DNA of 64,000 nucleotides from Fragum whitleyi (GCA_948146395.1 OX411548.1:58299020-58363019), one strand, 5' to 3'. Counted from the stretch's first letter, positions 1-11,571 are shown. The notes: generated by a model not told the origin, from the letters alone. Program-made: numbers and translations.

Positions 1-2996
1 GACCATAAAATTAGCCTCCAGACAAACATTTCACTCTGACATGTAATTCATCAGAATTTTAACCATATTTTTTTTACTTAAAAATTAGTGTTTGATTTAG
101 ATTTTATATATTTTAGATGCAACTGTTATATTTAATTTGTTATATCTCATCTATGTTACAAAGTTTGCTTTGATTCTATGCTCATGATTGTGACTTTATT
201 ATCTGCATTTACCTTAGATTCATTACTGTGACATTCATTTGAGTGATTTTTCATTTCTCTAGTATTTGAGACTAGAAAATTCTTGATTAAGTTTTTATGT
301 TTAACTTTAGTTTATTCTGTAATATATCTGTTTCTACCTAAGTTTTGCTTGGAAATGTTGCACATTCTTCCATGTCCATAATATTACCATCCCAAACCAT
401 AATCTCAAGCTTATTTTTGCAATGATTCATTACTGTGACTTTCATTTGATATGTAATTTAACGGCAATATCAGGCTTGAGAATTCAAGATTTATTTCTTT
501 TCTTATTTAAAATGCTATTTATCTAGAGCTTTGAACATGATTCTGTGACCATTATATCAGTCTCTTGGCAAAGACTCATTTACTCAAGTGTGTTTATTTT
601 ATCAATATAAGTTTTAACCCATTTATGACCTTGGACTTACTGGTAAAGGTTAAATTGCAACTGCTAAATGTCTGACATAATCTTTTACTACTGAAACTAT
701 TCCTTTGAAACTTATCTCATGCTTATGTAACCAAAATATCAGCCTGTATGCAAAGATTCATTCCTCTGATATTCATTATAAAGAATTTTTCAAACTGTGA
801 TTTTCTAGAGCTCAGAATAGTTATAGTTTGCTCTTGACTGACAGTTCTTGTTTTCAATATCAGTCAGTTATAGTCCAGCATAAACACATGCAGGTCATAG
901 ATACAATAATTTGGAGTCTTTTCCTGCAATTATTCACATTTACCAAAAATTATTTCTGATATTTTTCTGTCTTCGATCAATGGTTGGATGATCATAAGCC
1001 GAAATTGGATGAGCAGCTTAAGGTCTGAAAATATGTTGTGGTAGTGCTTGTGTGAGAGATACCAGGAGTTCATAGATTGGTGCTCCAGGCACCCCAATAT
1101 GACTTAAATACTGTTCACCATACAAGTGGCACTCAACCCAATTTGTGGAAAAAAGCAACACTTTATTGATCCCAATTTTAGTCCTTTAGGGCTTCAGATT
1201 GCATGGTCAATCAGGAAAACTCATACATACTGTGTGGCATGTTCTTTGGGAAATAAGGTTTAGCTCAGATAGAGCCAAAATAGGCCACCAGATTAAACAT
1301 TATGCTAAATACCACACCTTTAAGGCTTATAGTTGAGTCAGGAGTTTTTTAAAGATGAGCTATTGAAAAGGATGTGGAAAAACAGATTTTCTTCACTTGT
1401 CCATGGACAAGTAAAGATATCATTTTCCACTCTTCCTGGATAAAAAATGAACTTATCAATTGAAAAAGTGAATCAATAAATTTTGAGAAAACATTCCTTT
1501 TGATAAAGTAAATGCTGGACCCCAGCATATTCCTCATTATAAACATTTTTCTGCCCTTTTACATATTACCATAAGGATAATTCAATTTTAAGATCAATAT
1601 AGTGTCTTTCAAACATTTGCTCTGGTATTTACTTGCCCATGGACAAATGGCCTACAAAAATGTACTTGTCCACAAGCAAAAACAGCCATGTTTGACAAGT
1701 TGCTCACAGGAATTCTACACCCTTATGATTGAGCCTCTAACAAGGATTCCATTCTATTCCTTAGTGTATAATTCATAGCCCAAAAGAATTTCCAAGGATG
1801 TTTTCAAACAAATTTATTAGATTCATGGTTCTAGCTTGCATACTTTTTGAGATATGCTCTGGACAAAAAAGGTAAACAGATGGACCAACAGACCTTCTGA
1901 CAGACTGGCTGACAGGTGCAAAGTAATAGACACCCTCTTATTTAAAGGGAGGCATAATAAACACAAAAAGAATGCAACATATTTTCAAATGCGTTTGTAA
2001 TATTTCCCTTAGATGATCTTTTTGAGGAAGAACACATGCAAAGTGCAGTTGGATTTGTGTTTGACTCACAATCATTAGGCCATGGGGTGATAAACTCATA
2101 TATTCATGGTTAGATACTCTAGCCACCAAGTTATGACAAGTTATAAAAGTGTAGTTAAACCTGATTAAGTGGAGCTAAAACTCAATCATTCATTGATGCA
2201 ATCGAGGTAACATTTGATTTTATTGAATAATAAGTTGTTTTCATCAGCCCACAATGCTTACAATCTACAATCTTTGGACACTTAAAAGAAAAAATGATTT
2301 TTAAGAGAAATAGCAAGAGTAATTATTATTTTGCTCAAGTTTTTAATAGATACAATCCAGAATTATAGTTTTCCCAGTTGTTTGTGATATATTTGTCAAT
2401 TTGAATGATTTTTATTTTACAAATACTCATATCAGATAAAAGAAAACTATGTGAAACTCTGAATATGCTTGATCAGGTGTTCAAAAATTATGTTTTAAAA
2501 GAGATCTTTTAAGTCAGGAAAGCAATTAAATTGACCCAAAAGAAAGATACAAAGCCCTCAACTGCAAAATTAGCTCTAAGGTGAATGTTAATAGCAGTTT
2601 GAAATGAGTTACAACTGTTTTGCGCAAAACTTTTAGTTCAGTTTGTTGGATATTTAATTGCAAAACGGTTGTAACTCAAACTTTTGCAAATAACTCATTT
2701 AAGATAAATCTTACATAATGTTAATGAATTGCATATCAAATAGCTTTAATAAACTATATCAAACATGCCCACAATTGTACAAAACAACTTTTAACTTTTG
2801 TGTCATTCAGTTTTTTCCCTCTCCTGTAAAATTTTGAAAAAGTGAGTTACAACCGTTTTGCACTAAGCCCGCGATTACTACAACCAATTGCTGAAATCGA
2901 AATACCTACACCCTTCTAAATAAGCAAAGATCTTGATAATCATTTTAAATTAGAAATTACAATTAGCTTGAAATATTCAATAAAAATACTGGCTTT
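1..2996. other. PPT1 intron 1, distal part; decayed ~185-bp tandem array
   Basis: AT-rich non-coding DNA lying inside PPT1 intron 1 if the exon at 6927-7038 is right. From 1 to about 900 a degenerate motif (GTGACCAT.ATATCAG, then a GCAAAGATTCATTACTCTGACATTCATTT-like stretch) recurs near 1, 187, 385, 540 and 725. This suggests an old tandem array of roughly 180-190 bp. Positions 1026-1110 look like a worn SINE body (GTGAGAGATACCAGGAGTTC, then GCTCCAGGC). ACTTGTCCATGGACAAG-like words occur near 1397 and 1631. No exon of PPT1 could be recognised here on either strand. Confidence 0.5.
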
Positions 2997-5803
2997 TTGA
3001 TAGATATGGATATGGCCATGAAGTCACGGTTAATCCAGGAACAGCAAAATGATCCTGAGATTTCAAAGTTAATTGATAGGGCATTACCTGAAAAAGAAAT
3101 GTCTCAGAATCCTGTTTGTTACTATAAAAAGAATGGTATTCTGATGAGAAAATGGCGACCATTTGATGTCCCAGCTGATGATGATTGGGCTGTTCATCAC
3201 CAAATTGTTGTTCCAAAGTCATATCGCCATGAAATACTTTATATAGCCCATGAAAGTCCAATGTCTGGCCATTTAGGTGTAAACAAGAATTATCACAAGA
3301 TTATGACTCATTTTTTTTTTGGCCAGGACTTAAATCAGACGTTTCCAAATATTGTAAAATTTGCCACACTTGTCAAATGGAAGGGAAACCTAACCAAATT
3401 ATTCCAAAAGCAAGGTTACAACCCATTCCAGCTTTTGATGAACCTTTCAGTCGAATAATAATAGACTGTGTTGGTCCTTTACCAAAAACTAAGTCAGGTT
3501 CTGAATATTTGTTGACAATTATGTGTGCTTCTACTCGCTTCCCAGAAGCATTTCCTTTAAGAAACATTAAGGCAAAGTTAATTATTAAGGCTCATGTCAA
3601 ATTCTTTACTTTTGTTGGCCTTCCAAAATCAGTTCAGTCTGATCAAACTTCATGTCAGGCATATTCCAGCAGATTATGCATGAATTAGGTATCAAGCAAT
3701 ATAGGTCATCTGCTTATCACCCTTAAAGTCAAGGTGCTTAAGAAAGTTTTTATCAGACCCTGAAGAAAATGATGAGGTCATATTGTTTTGATACTGAGAA
3801 AAATTGGGATGAAGGTATTCATTTGCTATTATTTGCAGTCAGAGAATCTGTTCAAGAATCTCTCGGCTTTAGCCCCTTTGAGTTAATTTTTGGTCATTCT
3901 GTTCGTGGGCAATTAACACTCTTAAAAGAGAAATTTCTTGCTGATGATGAAACACCCTTGAACTTGTTACAGTATGTTTCTGACTTTACAAATAAACTGT
4001 CTAGGGCATGTATGGTTGCTAGGTCAAATCTTAAATCAGCTCAGAGCAAAATGAAGGCAAGATATGACAAGCATAGTGTTGATAGGAAATTTGAACCAGG
4101 TGATAAAGTCCTTGCTCTTTTGCCAAAACCTGGCCGACCCTTACAGGCAAGACATTATGGCCGGCATACTATTGATAAGAAAACAAGTGATTTGAGTTAT
4201 ATTATCAATACTCCTGGAAGGCATAAAAATAAACAAATGTGTCATGTGAACATGTTAAAAAAGTATTTTGACAGAGATAGCTCTATTTCGAAACCAGTTA
4301 CAGTTGTAAACTCTGTCCCACAAGAATCAAATGTGATTGAATCAGAAGTTAGTTCAGACTTTAGTGAAAAATCTGTTCCTGGTCCACCTAAAATTGAGAA
4401 CTCTGAAATACTAAAGAATCTTGACGACAAACTTTCACATTTGGAGCCATCTCAACGAGAAGAGCTGAAACAGTTGAAAAATGAATATGAACACTTGTTT
4501 CCCGACATCCCCACAAGAACTGATAAAATATATCATGATGTCATTGTTGAAGATTCTCAACCAATAAAACAACATACTTATAGAATTAATCCAGTGAAAC
4601 AAAAATCCCTTCAAAATGAAGTGAATTACTTATTGGAGACTGATTCATTGAACCTAGCCAAAGTAATTACAGTTCACCATGTATATTAGTTCCAAAGCCA
4701 AATGGAACATACAGAATGTGTACTGACTATTTAAAAGTGAACTCTGTGACAAAAACTGACTCTTTTCCAATACCAAGAATTGATGACTGTATTGACAAAG
4801 TCGGTAATTCTAAATATGTCACCAAATTTGACCTTCTCAAAGGATTCTGGCAAGTTACGCTCACTGATAGGGCTAAAGAAGTATCAGCATTTGCTACTCC
4901 AACTGGTCTGTACCAGTACAAAGTTATGCCATTTGGGATGAAAAATTCTCGTGCGACGTTTCAGCGGCTTGTAAATATGGTTATAGCTGGCTTAGATGGC
5001 TGTGACGCATACATCAACGACGTCATCATCTACACAGACACATGGAGTGACCACCTTCAAAGAATCAAACAATTCTTTGACCATCTCAGTGATGCAAAAT
5101 CGACTGTTAATCTGGGAAAAACAGAATTTTGTCAAACTACTATTACTTTCTTAGGACATCTTGTGGGACAGTGTCAGGTTAAACCTTTAGAATCTAAGGT
5201 CAATGCTATCTCTGATTTTCCTGTGCCTGCTACTAAAAAGCAACTGATGCGATTTCTTGGTATGGCTGGCAACTATAGAAAGTTTTGTAAGAATTTTTCT
5301 ATAATTGCTGAACCTTTAACAAACTTATTAAAGAAAATGGTTCAAATGGAATGATAACCGTCAAGTTGCCTTTGATCACTTAAAAGCCATACTAAAGAGC
5401 ACACCAGTTCTTTTAGCACCTGATTTTGACAAATGTTTCAAATTAGCTGTTGATGCAAGTGATGTTGGTATTGGTGCTGTTCTTTGGCAAGTGACTTGGT
5501 GACTGTATTGATCATCCAGTTTGTTATTTTTCTAAAAAATTAAACAAACATCAGAAAAACTACTTCAACATTGAAAAAGAATGTCTTGCTCTGATTTTGG
5601 CTATACAACATTTTGAAGTTTATTTAACATCTGCAACTTCTCCTATAGTTGTATTCAGTGATCACAATCCCTTAAGTTTTCTTCACAAACTTAAGAGCCA
5701 AAGATTATTGAGGTGGAGTTTGTCACTTCAAGAAATTGATCATGATGTAAGACACACTAAAGGAAAAGACAACATTATACCAGATGCTCTGTCAAGAGTC
5801 TAA
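2997..5803 (+). pseudogene. Broken Ty3/gypsy pol with integrase before RT-RNase H (Gmr1-like)
   Basis: Degenerate retrotransposon pol remnant. Domain order along the DNA is: integrase HHCC finger (about 3190-3400; H..H in HESPMSGHLG, CHTC near 3361-3375 after a frameshift), integrase core (IIDCVGPLP near 3460, QSD near 3640, catalytic Glu region near 3740 with in-frame stops), integrase C-terminal region (3769-4260), a short linker, then the pre-RT segment and RT (4440-5354), and RNase H (about 5355-5803; AVDASDVGIGAVL, SDHNPLSFL). The RT active-site box reads YIND rather than YxDD, so the copy is dead there as well. Breaks lie near 3320-3380, 3690-3740, 4689, 5354 and 5500. Integrase and the pre-RT segment are in one open frame (3769-4689), so the order is real and not two abutting elements. 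No gag or protease is visible upstream. Gene order INT-RT-RH is the hallmark of Gmr1-like Ty3/gypsy elements. Sense is opposite to PPT1, whose intron contains it. Confidence 0.85.
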
Positions 5804-6029
5804 AATTTTGAATTGTCTTATCTTTAATACTCAAATTGAATTTAACCATTACATTTCACTATTTTTTTGTATATATGTATGTATGTTTGCATATAATTAT
5901 ATCTCTTTTTCATTTCTTTTGATGAAAATTGTTCGTATTTTCATGTTAGATGTGCTAAAATGTTTCAGCAAATCATGATATTATCAATTGTGTGAAGTAT
6001 ATAATCATTGTATATGCTAAAGATAATGC

Positions 6030-6044
6030 AAAAAAGAAAGAAAG
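6030..6044 (+). promoter_or_regulatory. Polypurine tract of the gypsy element
   Basis: An A/G run (AAAAAAGAAAGAAAG) directly followed by TG at 6045, downstream of the RNase H end. This is the expected position of the plus-strand primer site next to the 3' LTR. Confidence 0.6.
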
Positions 6045-6454
6045 TGATTCAGACTCTAGAGTCTTCTAATGTTCTATGCTATTCTAGATTGTTCTATGGT
6101 ATTATATAAAGGGATTCCTAAAGCATTCTTGGTTCACTTGGTTTAGACTAATGGTTTTATTTAGTAGTACTGTGTTAAACTAAAAGGGAATTTCTCGTTA
6201 TCTTAAAAGTGTGTTTAAAAGTGTGTTTAATTTTAAATTCAGATATTATTGGACTTATCATTTGTGGACCAGGAACTTAATTCAATTGGATCTCAAATTA
6301 AAAACTTTAGGATTAAACATTCAAGGTATTGTAATTTGCTTTGGTATTAATTTCATATTGTCAATAATTCTGGTATTATTGTCAATAAATATTGTTAATT
6401 GTAAAGTTTGTTGCTGGCTTCTTTATTCTTGTTAGACTTGCATGTAACGGTACA
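6045..6454 (+). repeat. Probable 3' LTR of the gypsy element
   Basis: Begins TGATTCAGAC right after the polypurine tract. It contains a TATATAAAGGG promoter-like box near 6104, about 280 bp upstream of an AATAAA signal near 6385, which is the expected LTR layout. The right edge is uncertain; a plausible end is near the TAACGGTACA at 6446-6455. No matching 5' LTR was found in the window, so the two-LTR test cannot be applied. Confidence 0.45.
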
Positions 6455-6926
6455 TACACTCCTGTATGACTATGCCCAAGAGAGGGTTATGTGCAGTATT
6501 GGAAGAAGAAGAAGAAGAACCCTAGTGTTTTATGATTATCTTTTTTTTCTAAACGCGTGTAATAAAAGATAAATAATCATTGAATAATCGGTTGGTGAAC
6601 CCGAAGGATGGTATTTAATCGGAAATCAAATCTGATTGGTTCTTTCTTTCTTTCCATCATGCCATACGCCCTCGCGGACATTCTAGGCATGTTGCGCTGT
6701 CGAGCTATCCTAGACGGTTAGTAGAAAACAAGACTAAAAGTACAAAGTAATGTTGTTGAAAAACTCCCGTACTGCTAGCCTATGCAGTGAGGACAGGTTA
6801 GCCGTACGTTTAGCCTACATGACTAGTCGTACGGACCCGTACGGCTAGCCACTTCCTTAATTGACAGTATTAGTCACGGAAACGTTATTGTCAACGAGAA
6901 TCAAATTGGTCACAGGAAATATTTAC
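6455..6926. other. PPT1 intron 1, proximal part
   Basis: Contains a (GAA)n run at about 6507-6525, and a GC-richer patch at 6740-6850 in which CCGTAC/GTACGG and GCTAGCC words are repeated in both orientations. It ends at the PPT1 splice donor (minus strand GTAAAT, 6926-6921). Confidence 0.5.
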
Positions 6927-7038
6927 CCATTCCATGCCAAATGACTACCGGTGTTGGTTCATCTGGCACTTCTGGCTCAGTAAAACCGCGAGAAATCATA
7001 CCGAAAATTACAAGGAACAAAAGTTGTGCTGCCTCCAT
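6927..7038 (-). CDS. PPT1: Palmitoyl-protein thioesterase 1, first coding exon (partial gene)
   Basis: PPT1 removes thioester-linked fatty acids from proteins in the lysosome. Reading from 7038 down, the exon encodes 37 codons plus one base. A hydrophobic N-terminus (MEAAQLLFLVIFGMISRGF) has the form of a secretory signal peptide. A short acidic/proline stretch follows, then PTPVVIWHGMG, which matches the conserved start of the mature enzyme just before the DSCC block. The donor GTAAAT (6926-6921) splits the Gly codon after its first base; as I recall it, human PPT1 intron 1 is at the same place. The downstream exons lie beyond the left edge or were not recognised in 1-6900. The start at 7038 is the only Met that gives a signal peptide in frame. 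The gene is divergent from TMEM65 with 303 bp between start codons. The exon is too short to appear as a long open frame. Confidence 0.85.
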
Positions 7039-7341
7039 TTTGTTGTCATATGACTTGAATCGGGGATGTATCTGTCTAACATTTCAAACACATTTGTAAT
7101 AAATCCATATGACAATTAGAATAAATTAAAAAGTTCTACAGTGTGGAAAAATTGCTGTTTGTGCTAGGTATGAGCTATATATAAGCGGTAGAAAGTTTGT
7201 GAATTACGAAACTTGATATAGACAAGCTGATCCCCACACATCATGTGACACGGGTTAAATGTCACATGATCAATGTCAAACGTGCACAGTCCATTGAGGA
7301 GAATTTATTATTGATGCTATACTAAATTAAAAAGTGTAGAG
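7039..7341. promoter_or_regulatory. Bidirectional promoter of PPT1 and TMEM65
   Basis: The 303 bp between two divergent start codons must hold both 5' UTRs and core promoters unless there are upstream non-coding exons. Features seen are a palindromic GTCATATGAC at 7045-7054, a CATATGAC near 7107, a TATATATAA stretch near 7175-7183, and the paired sites at 7240-7270. There are no obvious strong CpG clusters. Transcription starts cannot be placed from sequence alone. Confidence 0.65.
7240..7270. promoter_or_regulatory. Inverted pair of M-box/CLEAR-like E-boxes
   Basis: ATCATGTGAC (7240-7249) and GTCACATGAT (7261-7270) are exact reverse complements separated by 11 bp. TCATGTGA is the M-box bound by MiT/TFE bHLH-zip factors, and the lysosomal CLEAR consensus is GTCACGTGAC. 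The position in the promoter of a lysosomal enzyme gene fits such control. Binding is an inference. Confidence 0.6.
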
Positions 7342-7600
7342 ATGTCATGCGCTTTACTTTTAAACCGTTTAAGATTTCAGACAGTTGTTATAGCAAGACA
7401 AGTAAATAGGAAATATGCAAAAAAGTACTCTCAAATTGATCTCAAAAATACGAAATACACACAGGTTTATCGCGATCTTCATGGTGCTATTGTGGATGAA
7501 ACGATCGCCAAAGACTTTGTTTATGCCTTGGATAAAAAGGAGAGGCAATTACTGATGATCGAGTTGCAAAAGTTTGAAGAAGAACAATCGAATTATATAA
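7342..7600 (+). CDS. TMEM65: TMEM65 coding exon 1 (mitochondrial presequence and conserved helical region)
   Basis: TMEM65 is a mitochondrial inner-membrane protein linked to mitochondrial sodium/calcium exchange. This exon gives 86 codons plus one base, ending at donor GTAAGC (7601). Residues 1-31 are rich in Arg/Lys/Ser with no acidic residue, like a matrix-targeting presequence. Residues 55-84 (AKDFVYALDKKERQLLMIEL, then QKFEEEQ) match the family block A.xFVY.L...ER..L..EL..FE that precedes the first membrane segment. ATG at 7342 is the first in frame and gives the presequence. An overlapping ATG at 7347 is out of frame. The open frame runs past the donor to 7692, but that part has no similarity and is intron. 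Exon joins are phase-consistent: 1|2 phase 1, 2|3 phase 1, 3|4 phase 0, 4|5 phase 1, 5|next phase 2. Introns are 8752, 19867, 26105 and 577 bp. Confidence 0.92.
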
Positions 7601-8752
7601 GTAAGCTTTTTTGGAATACGAATATCGTCCAAGCACCTATTTTGACGCTTACCTTTTTTGACGCCCTCTTGGATGTATTTTTTTCCCATTAACTTTAACA
7701 TTATCAATAATTGTTTATCAACATTTCTTCCATCATTCAGTAATGAAATTATGACATTAAGGAATGGAGAATATTGAGTTTTATTTTGGGAGGTCTTTTT
7801 TTTGGAAAAAAAATAAATGTATTTTTTCCAATTAAAAAAATATCCGTAATTCAGCAAGAAAATGGATATAAAATAATCAATATTGTTTGTGATGTGGAGC
7901 AATGGTACCAAATTAACAAAATGTAGTGTATGCCGCCTGAACGAAATTTAAATAAGATCCTCTAAAATCATTGTCAAAACGGTTCTACTTGCTATACGAA
8001 ATAGACAAGCTGTATCTTTTAATACATGTTAAGACAAGCATTTTATGTTATTGTAATTTATTAAATAAACCATTGTACTTCATAATACATACATTTCTGT
8101 AAAGCACATCTTTTGCAACTGTTATCATTATTTCTTGGCTGTTTGAAATGTGATGGTTTTATTTTTCGTTCACTTGTTAAGCCTAGGGGGTTAACCTGTA
8201 TATCATTTCAAGAAATTATTGTATATTACCCCCATCTTTAACAAAATTTGAAACAAAAAAAGAATATCATGTTATTTATACTTTAGCAATGTAATTTATA
8301 TTTCAAAATATAATTATTAAATGATAATAATTTCAGCTTGTATTGGTATTTCATTCACAATAAAAAATTAAAAGAGCTGTATTGTCTAGGGGTGGCATCA
8401 AAAGAGGTGTCTGTCAAATTAACATCTATGCCAAAGGGATGGGAATCTTTTGCTTCGATTTCAATAAGAAGAACAGACAAAACCTATATTTTTTCAGTGA
8501 TATAAAGTCAAATAAACCTGTTGCAACTTTTCACTCAAGAGTATTAATATATTTTCTTTTCGAAAAGAGAATTTTCATATTTATTGCTTATGGGCGTCAA
8601 AACTGGTGTCTCGAGGATATGTTTATTTTATAAAAGCTCACATGGTGAACATAAACAAAAAAAATCAGTTAACAGAAAAATAGACTAGAAAAGTGATAAA
8701 AACAATGGGGCAACTTATTTCAGGCCTGGCCGGGACCCGTTGTTGTTTTTCA
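7601..8752. other. TMEM65 intron 1, no recognised feature
   Basis: AT-rich sequence with T and A runs. Open frames here are short and unlike known proteins. Nothing supported. Confidence 0.5.
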
Positions 8753-9344
8753 GTAGTTTTCCTAAAATACAAAATGGACCATTCAGCACGAAATGGACCT
8801 TTTCAGGGCAAAATGGACTTTTGTATATGTAATGAACTTCATAATTTGACAAATACTTGCCGATTCTTTGCCCAAATTTATTAATTTGGATGTTTAATTC
8901 CTTCATTTATTATTGCTCATTGATAGCTTTTAGTTTTTCTTTCAAAAGTTGAAGCCCATTTCTGCATTTCAATGTCCATTTGGCTGTTTGAATCTTTAGG
9001 ATATCACATTAATATGAAAACCAAGCTATTTTAGGTTATTATTTGACTATATGAAGGAAACTGTATAGTTTATTGTGAATAAAAAAGTCTGTTTCACCGT
9101 GGAGGTGTCTTTTTAGTCGTCAGTCAATTTTAGTCTTCAAAAGAAAACACAATGCATTTATAGCTCTCCATTTCTAATGAAAATACTTATTGTAATGATC
9201 TATGAAACATTTTACTGGTTCATAATAGTAATTAATCACAAAATAGCATGTTTTGTCTTATTTAGAAGTCCATTTTGCTGTTAGAAAGTCCCTTTGCCCC
9301 ATTTTGTGCTAGGCAGTCTATTTCGTATTTTAGGCTAACCCTTT
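8753..9344. mobile_element. Foldback/MITE-like element with imperfect long inverted ends
   Basis: The left end TTTTCCTAAAATACAAAATG (from 8756) is mirrored by CGTATTTTAGGCTAAC near 9325-9340. Both arms carry repeated AAATGGAC / GTCCATTT words (8770-8820; 9268-9312). The arms are imperfect, so this is an old copy. No coding capacity and no clear target-site duplication. Confidence 0.5.
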
Positions 9345-9500
9345 TATCAGCTTGAACGGCTAAAGTTTTATACCACTTTACAAGTGTACTTGCGTGTAAG
9401 TCAGATCAGAGAAAATGTTGCGCATGGTATAGAATGTTGCATAAGAAAAGGCGATCTTTTTTCCTTGTGCATGTGTGCGTGATTATCAGTTACTGTTTTT

Positions 9501-10678
9501 AGCTCACCTGAGCACAAAGTCCTCAAGGGGAGCTATTAGGATCACCCTGAGTCCGTCGTGCGACTTCCGTCATGCGTCGCCTGTCATCAATACTTTAGAA
9601 AAACTTATTCTTCTCCTGAACCACTGGGCCGATTTCAAAGAAACTTTGCTAGAATGTTCCTTGGGAGGCTCTCTTAAAAAAATTGTTTGCAAAATTCTGA
9701 TTGGCCCATAAATATGGGCTTGGCATTTTTTCACTTTGAAATCATTCAACGACATCTCCTCCTGAACGGTTTAACCACTGGGCCGATTTCAATGAAACTT
9801 TACCAGAATGTTTCTTGGGTGTCCCTTTTTAAACATTCTTTGCCAAATTTTGATTGGCTCATTAATTTGGGCGTGGCAGGGCAGGGCTTATTTTGAGCCT
9901 GAAATCCTTGAACAACATCTCCTCCTGAACCACAAGACCGGTTTCAATGAAACTTTACCAGAATGTGTCTTCAGTGACCTTTTTCAAAAATTGATTGCAA
10001 AATTTTGATTGGCCCATTAATAAGGGCATGGCAGGGCGGGGCTTATTTTGAGTCTGAAATCCTTGAACGACATTTCCTTCTGAACCACTGAGCCGATTTC
10101 AATGAAACTTTCCTTGGGTGACCCTTTTTAAAAATTGTTCGCAAAAGTTGGATTGGCCCATAAATATGGGTGTGGTAGGGCAGGGCTTATTTTGAACCCG
10201 AAATCTTTGAATGTCATATCCTCCTGAACCACTGGGCTGATTTCTATGAAACTTTACCAGAACGTTTCTTGGGTGACCCTTTCAAAAATTGTTCATGAAA
10301 TTTTGATCGGCTCACAATTATTGGTGTTGCAGGGTGGAGCTTATTTCAGCTTGAAATCTTTGAACAACATCTCCTCCTGAATCAATGGGCCAATTTTAAT
10401 GAAACTTTACCAAAATGTTCCTTAGGTGACCTTTTTCGAAAAATTGCAAAAGTTTGATTGGTTCATAAATATTTGCGTGGCAGGGAGGGGCTTATTTTGA
10501 GCCTCTTCAGTAATGAATGGGTGGACAGCATCTATTCTCACTTTAAAATCGTGGAATAAAATCTCCTATTCAACAATTAGGCAAATCTGAATGTAACTTT
10601 GCCAGAAAGTTACTTGGATGCATTCCACTGGACCTATAAATTTCAGGTGAGTGATTTAGGGCCATTTTTGCCCTCTTG
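9501..10678 (+). mobile_element. Family-1 tandem-array element (Helentron-like, non-autonomous), complete
   Basis: Follows TTTTT. The head AGCTCACCTGAGCAC...(T/G)CTCAAGG.GAGCT forms a hairpin, then comes a GTCCGTCGTGCG stretch. About six units of ~150 bp follow; each contains CTGAACCACTGGGCCGATTT, CCTTGGGTGACCC, a GATTGGCCCATAAATATGGG word and GGCAGGGCGGGGCTTATTTT. The tail CAGGTGAGTGATTTAGGGCC mirrors the head and is followed by a short stem and CCCTCTTG, then TT. No protein is encoded. Classification as Helentron-associated is inferred from the asymmetric inverted ends. Confidence 0.75.
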
Positions 10679-11339
10679 TTATGACATGGGAATTATTGAT
10701 TAGCATATCAAGTAACAGTCAGATCAAAGAGATTCCCCATTTAGTAGTGATCATAGCATTTGTGGCGATTTTTATGACACATGTTTGTGTGATTAGCAGC
10801 TTAAACTTTTTTATGCCGCATAATGAAAATTTTTCTTATGATTATTACAATTTACAATATTCACTCGAAAATCTGTTTATGGAAGATCTTGCTTTGGGGA
10901 CATTTATTTATTTTAAAGTGGGGTCAAAAATGAGGTCAAAGAGGTCACATTTTAGAAAATCATTGTGTTACTCTAGAGGCTACATTATGGCTTAAAACTT
11001 AAAAAAATGAAACTCAGTCAGAATGTTTGTCTACCTGAAATCTTGAGCAAGAAAGCAGGATGAAAAAGCAATATTTTTGGCTCAAATGTCTTGAACTATT
11101 ACCTGAATGTTTATTTTTTTCATATCTTGTACTTGTCCAAGCCAATCTCCAATCAGTAGTTTTGGCATTTTGCTACATTTATCAACAATGCCTTGGATGA
11201 GGGCTTAAGGGCCACTAGCATCTTGCACATAGAAATAGAAGAAAAGGATTGCTAGCGTTCTTCTCTGTAACCTGATAGCAGGCAGTGCTTTGGTATTGAA
11301 TAATCTAAGTATCATTTAGTTGACCTTTAATCAAGTTAG
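10679..11339. other. TMEM65 intron 1, no recognised feature
   Basis: AT-rich. Contains a short frame at 10681-10995 with no recognisable protein similarity. Nothing supported. Confidence 0.4.
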
Positions 11340-11571
11340 AGGTCCAGGGTTCGATCCCCGACGGCGGCACTCATTCTTTCCGACTATTTGTCTCTCACCA
11401 ATGGGTTGATAATCGTAGACCTATGTGAGATAGAGGCTGGAGGCTAGGAAAGAATGTGGTGGTTGTACTGGTGAGAGAAATACCAGGGATCCATTGTTAG
11501 GTGCTCCAGCCGCCGCGATATAACTGAAATAATGTTGAAAGCGGCGTTAAACTCCATTCAATCAATCAATT
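11340..11571 (+). mobile_element. SINE, 5'-truncated at the B box
   Basis: Starts inside the tRNA-like head at the B box (GGTTCGATCCCCGACGGCGG). It keeps the conserved body (TCTCTCACCAATGGGTTGAT, GACCTATGTGAGATAG, GAGAGAAATACCAGGGATCC, GCTCCAGCCGCCGCGATATA) and the 3' end GGCGTTAAACTCCATTCAAT with CAAT repeats. Same family as the full copy at 34196-34472. The conserved centre is reminiscent of MetaSINE-type bivalve SINEs, not verified. Confidence 0.8.

Noticed and set aside
7601..7692. Continuation of the TMEM65 exon-1 frame to 7692
   Set aside because: Follows a good GTAAGC donor, has no similarity to TMEM65, and the next family block is found in separate exons.
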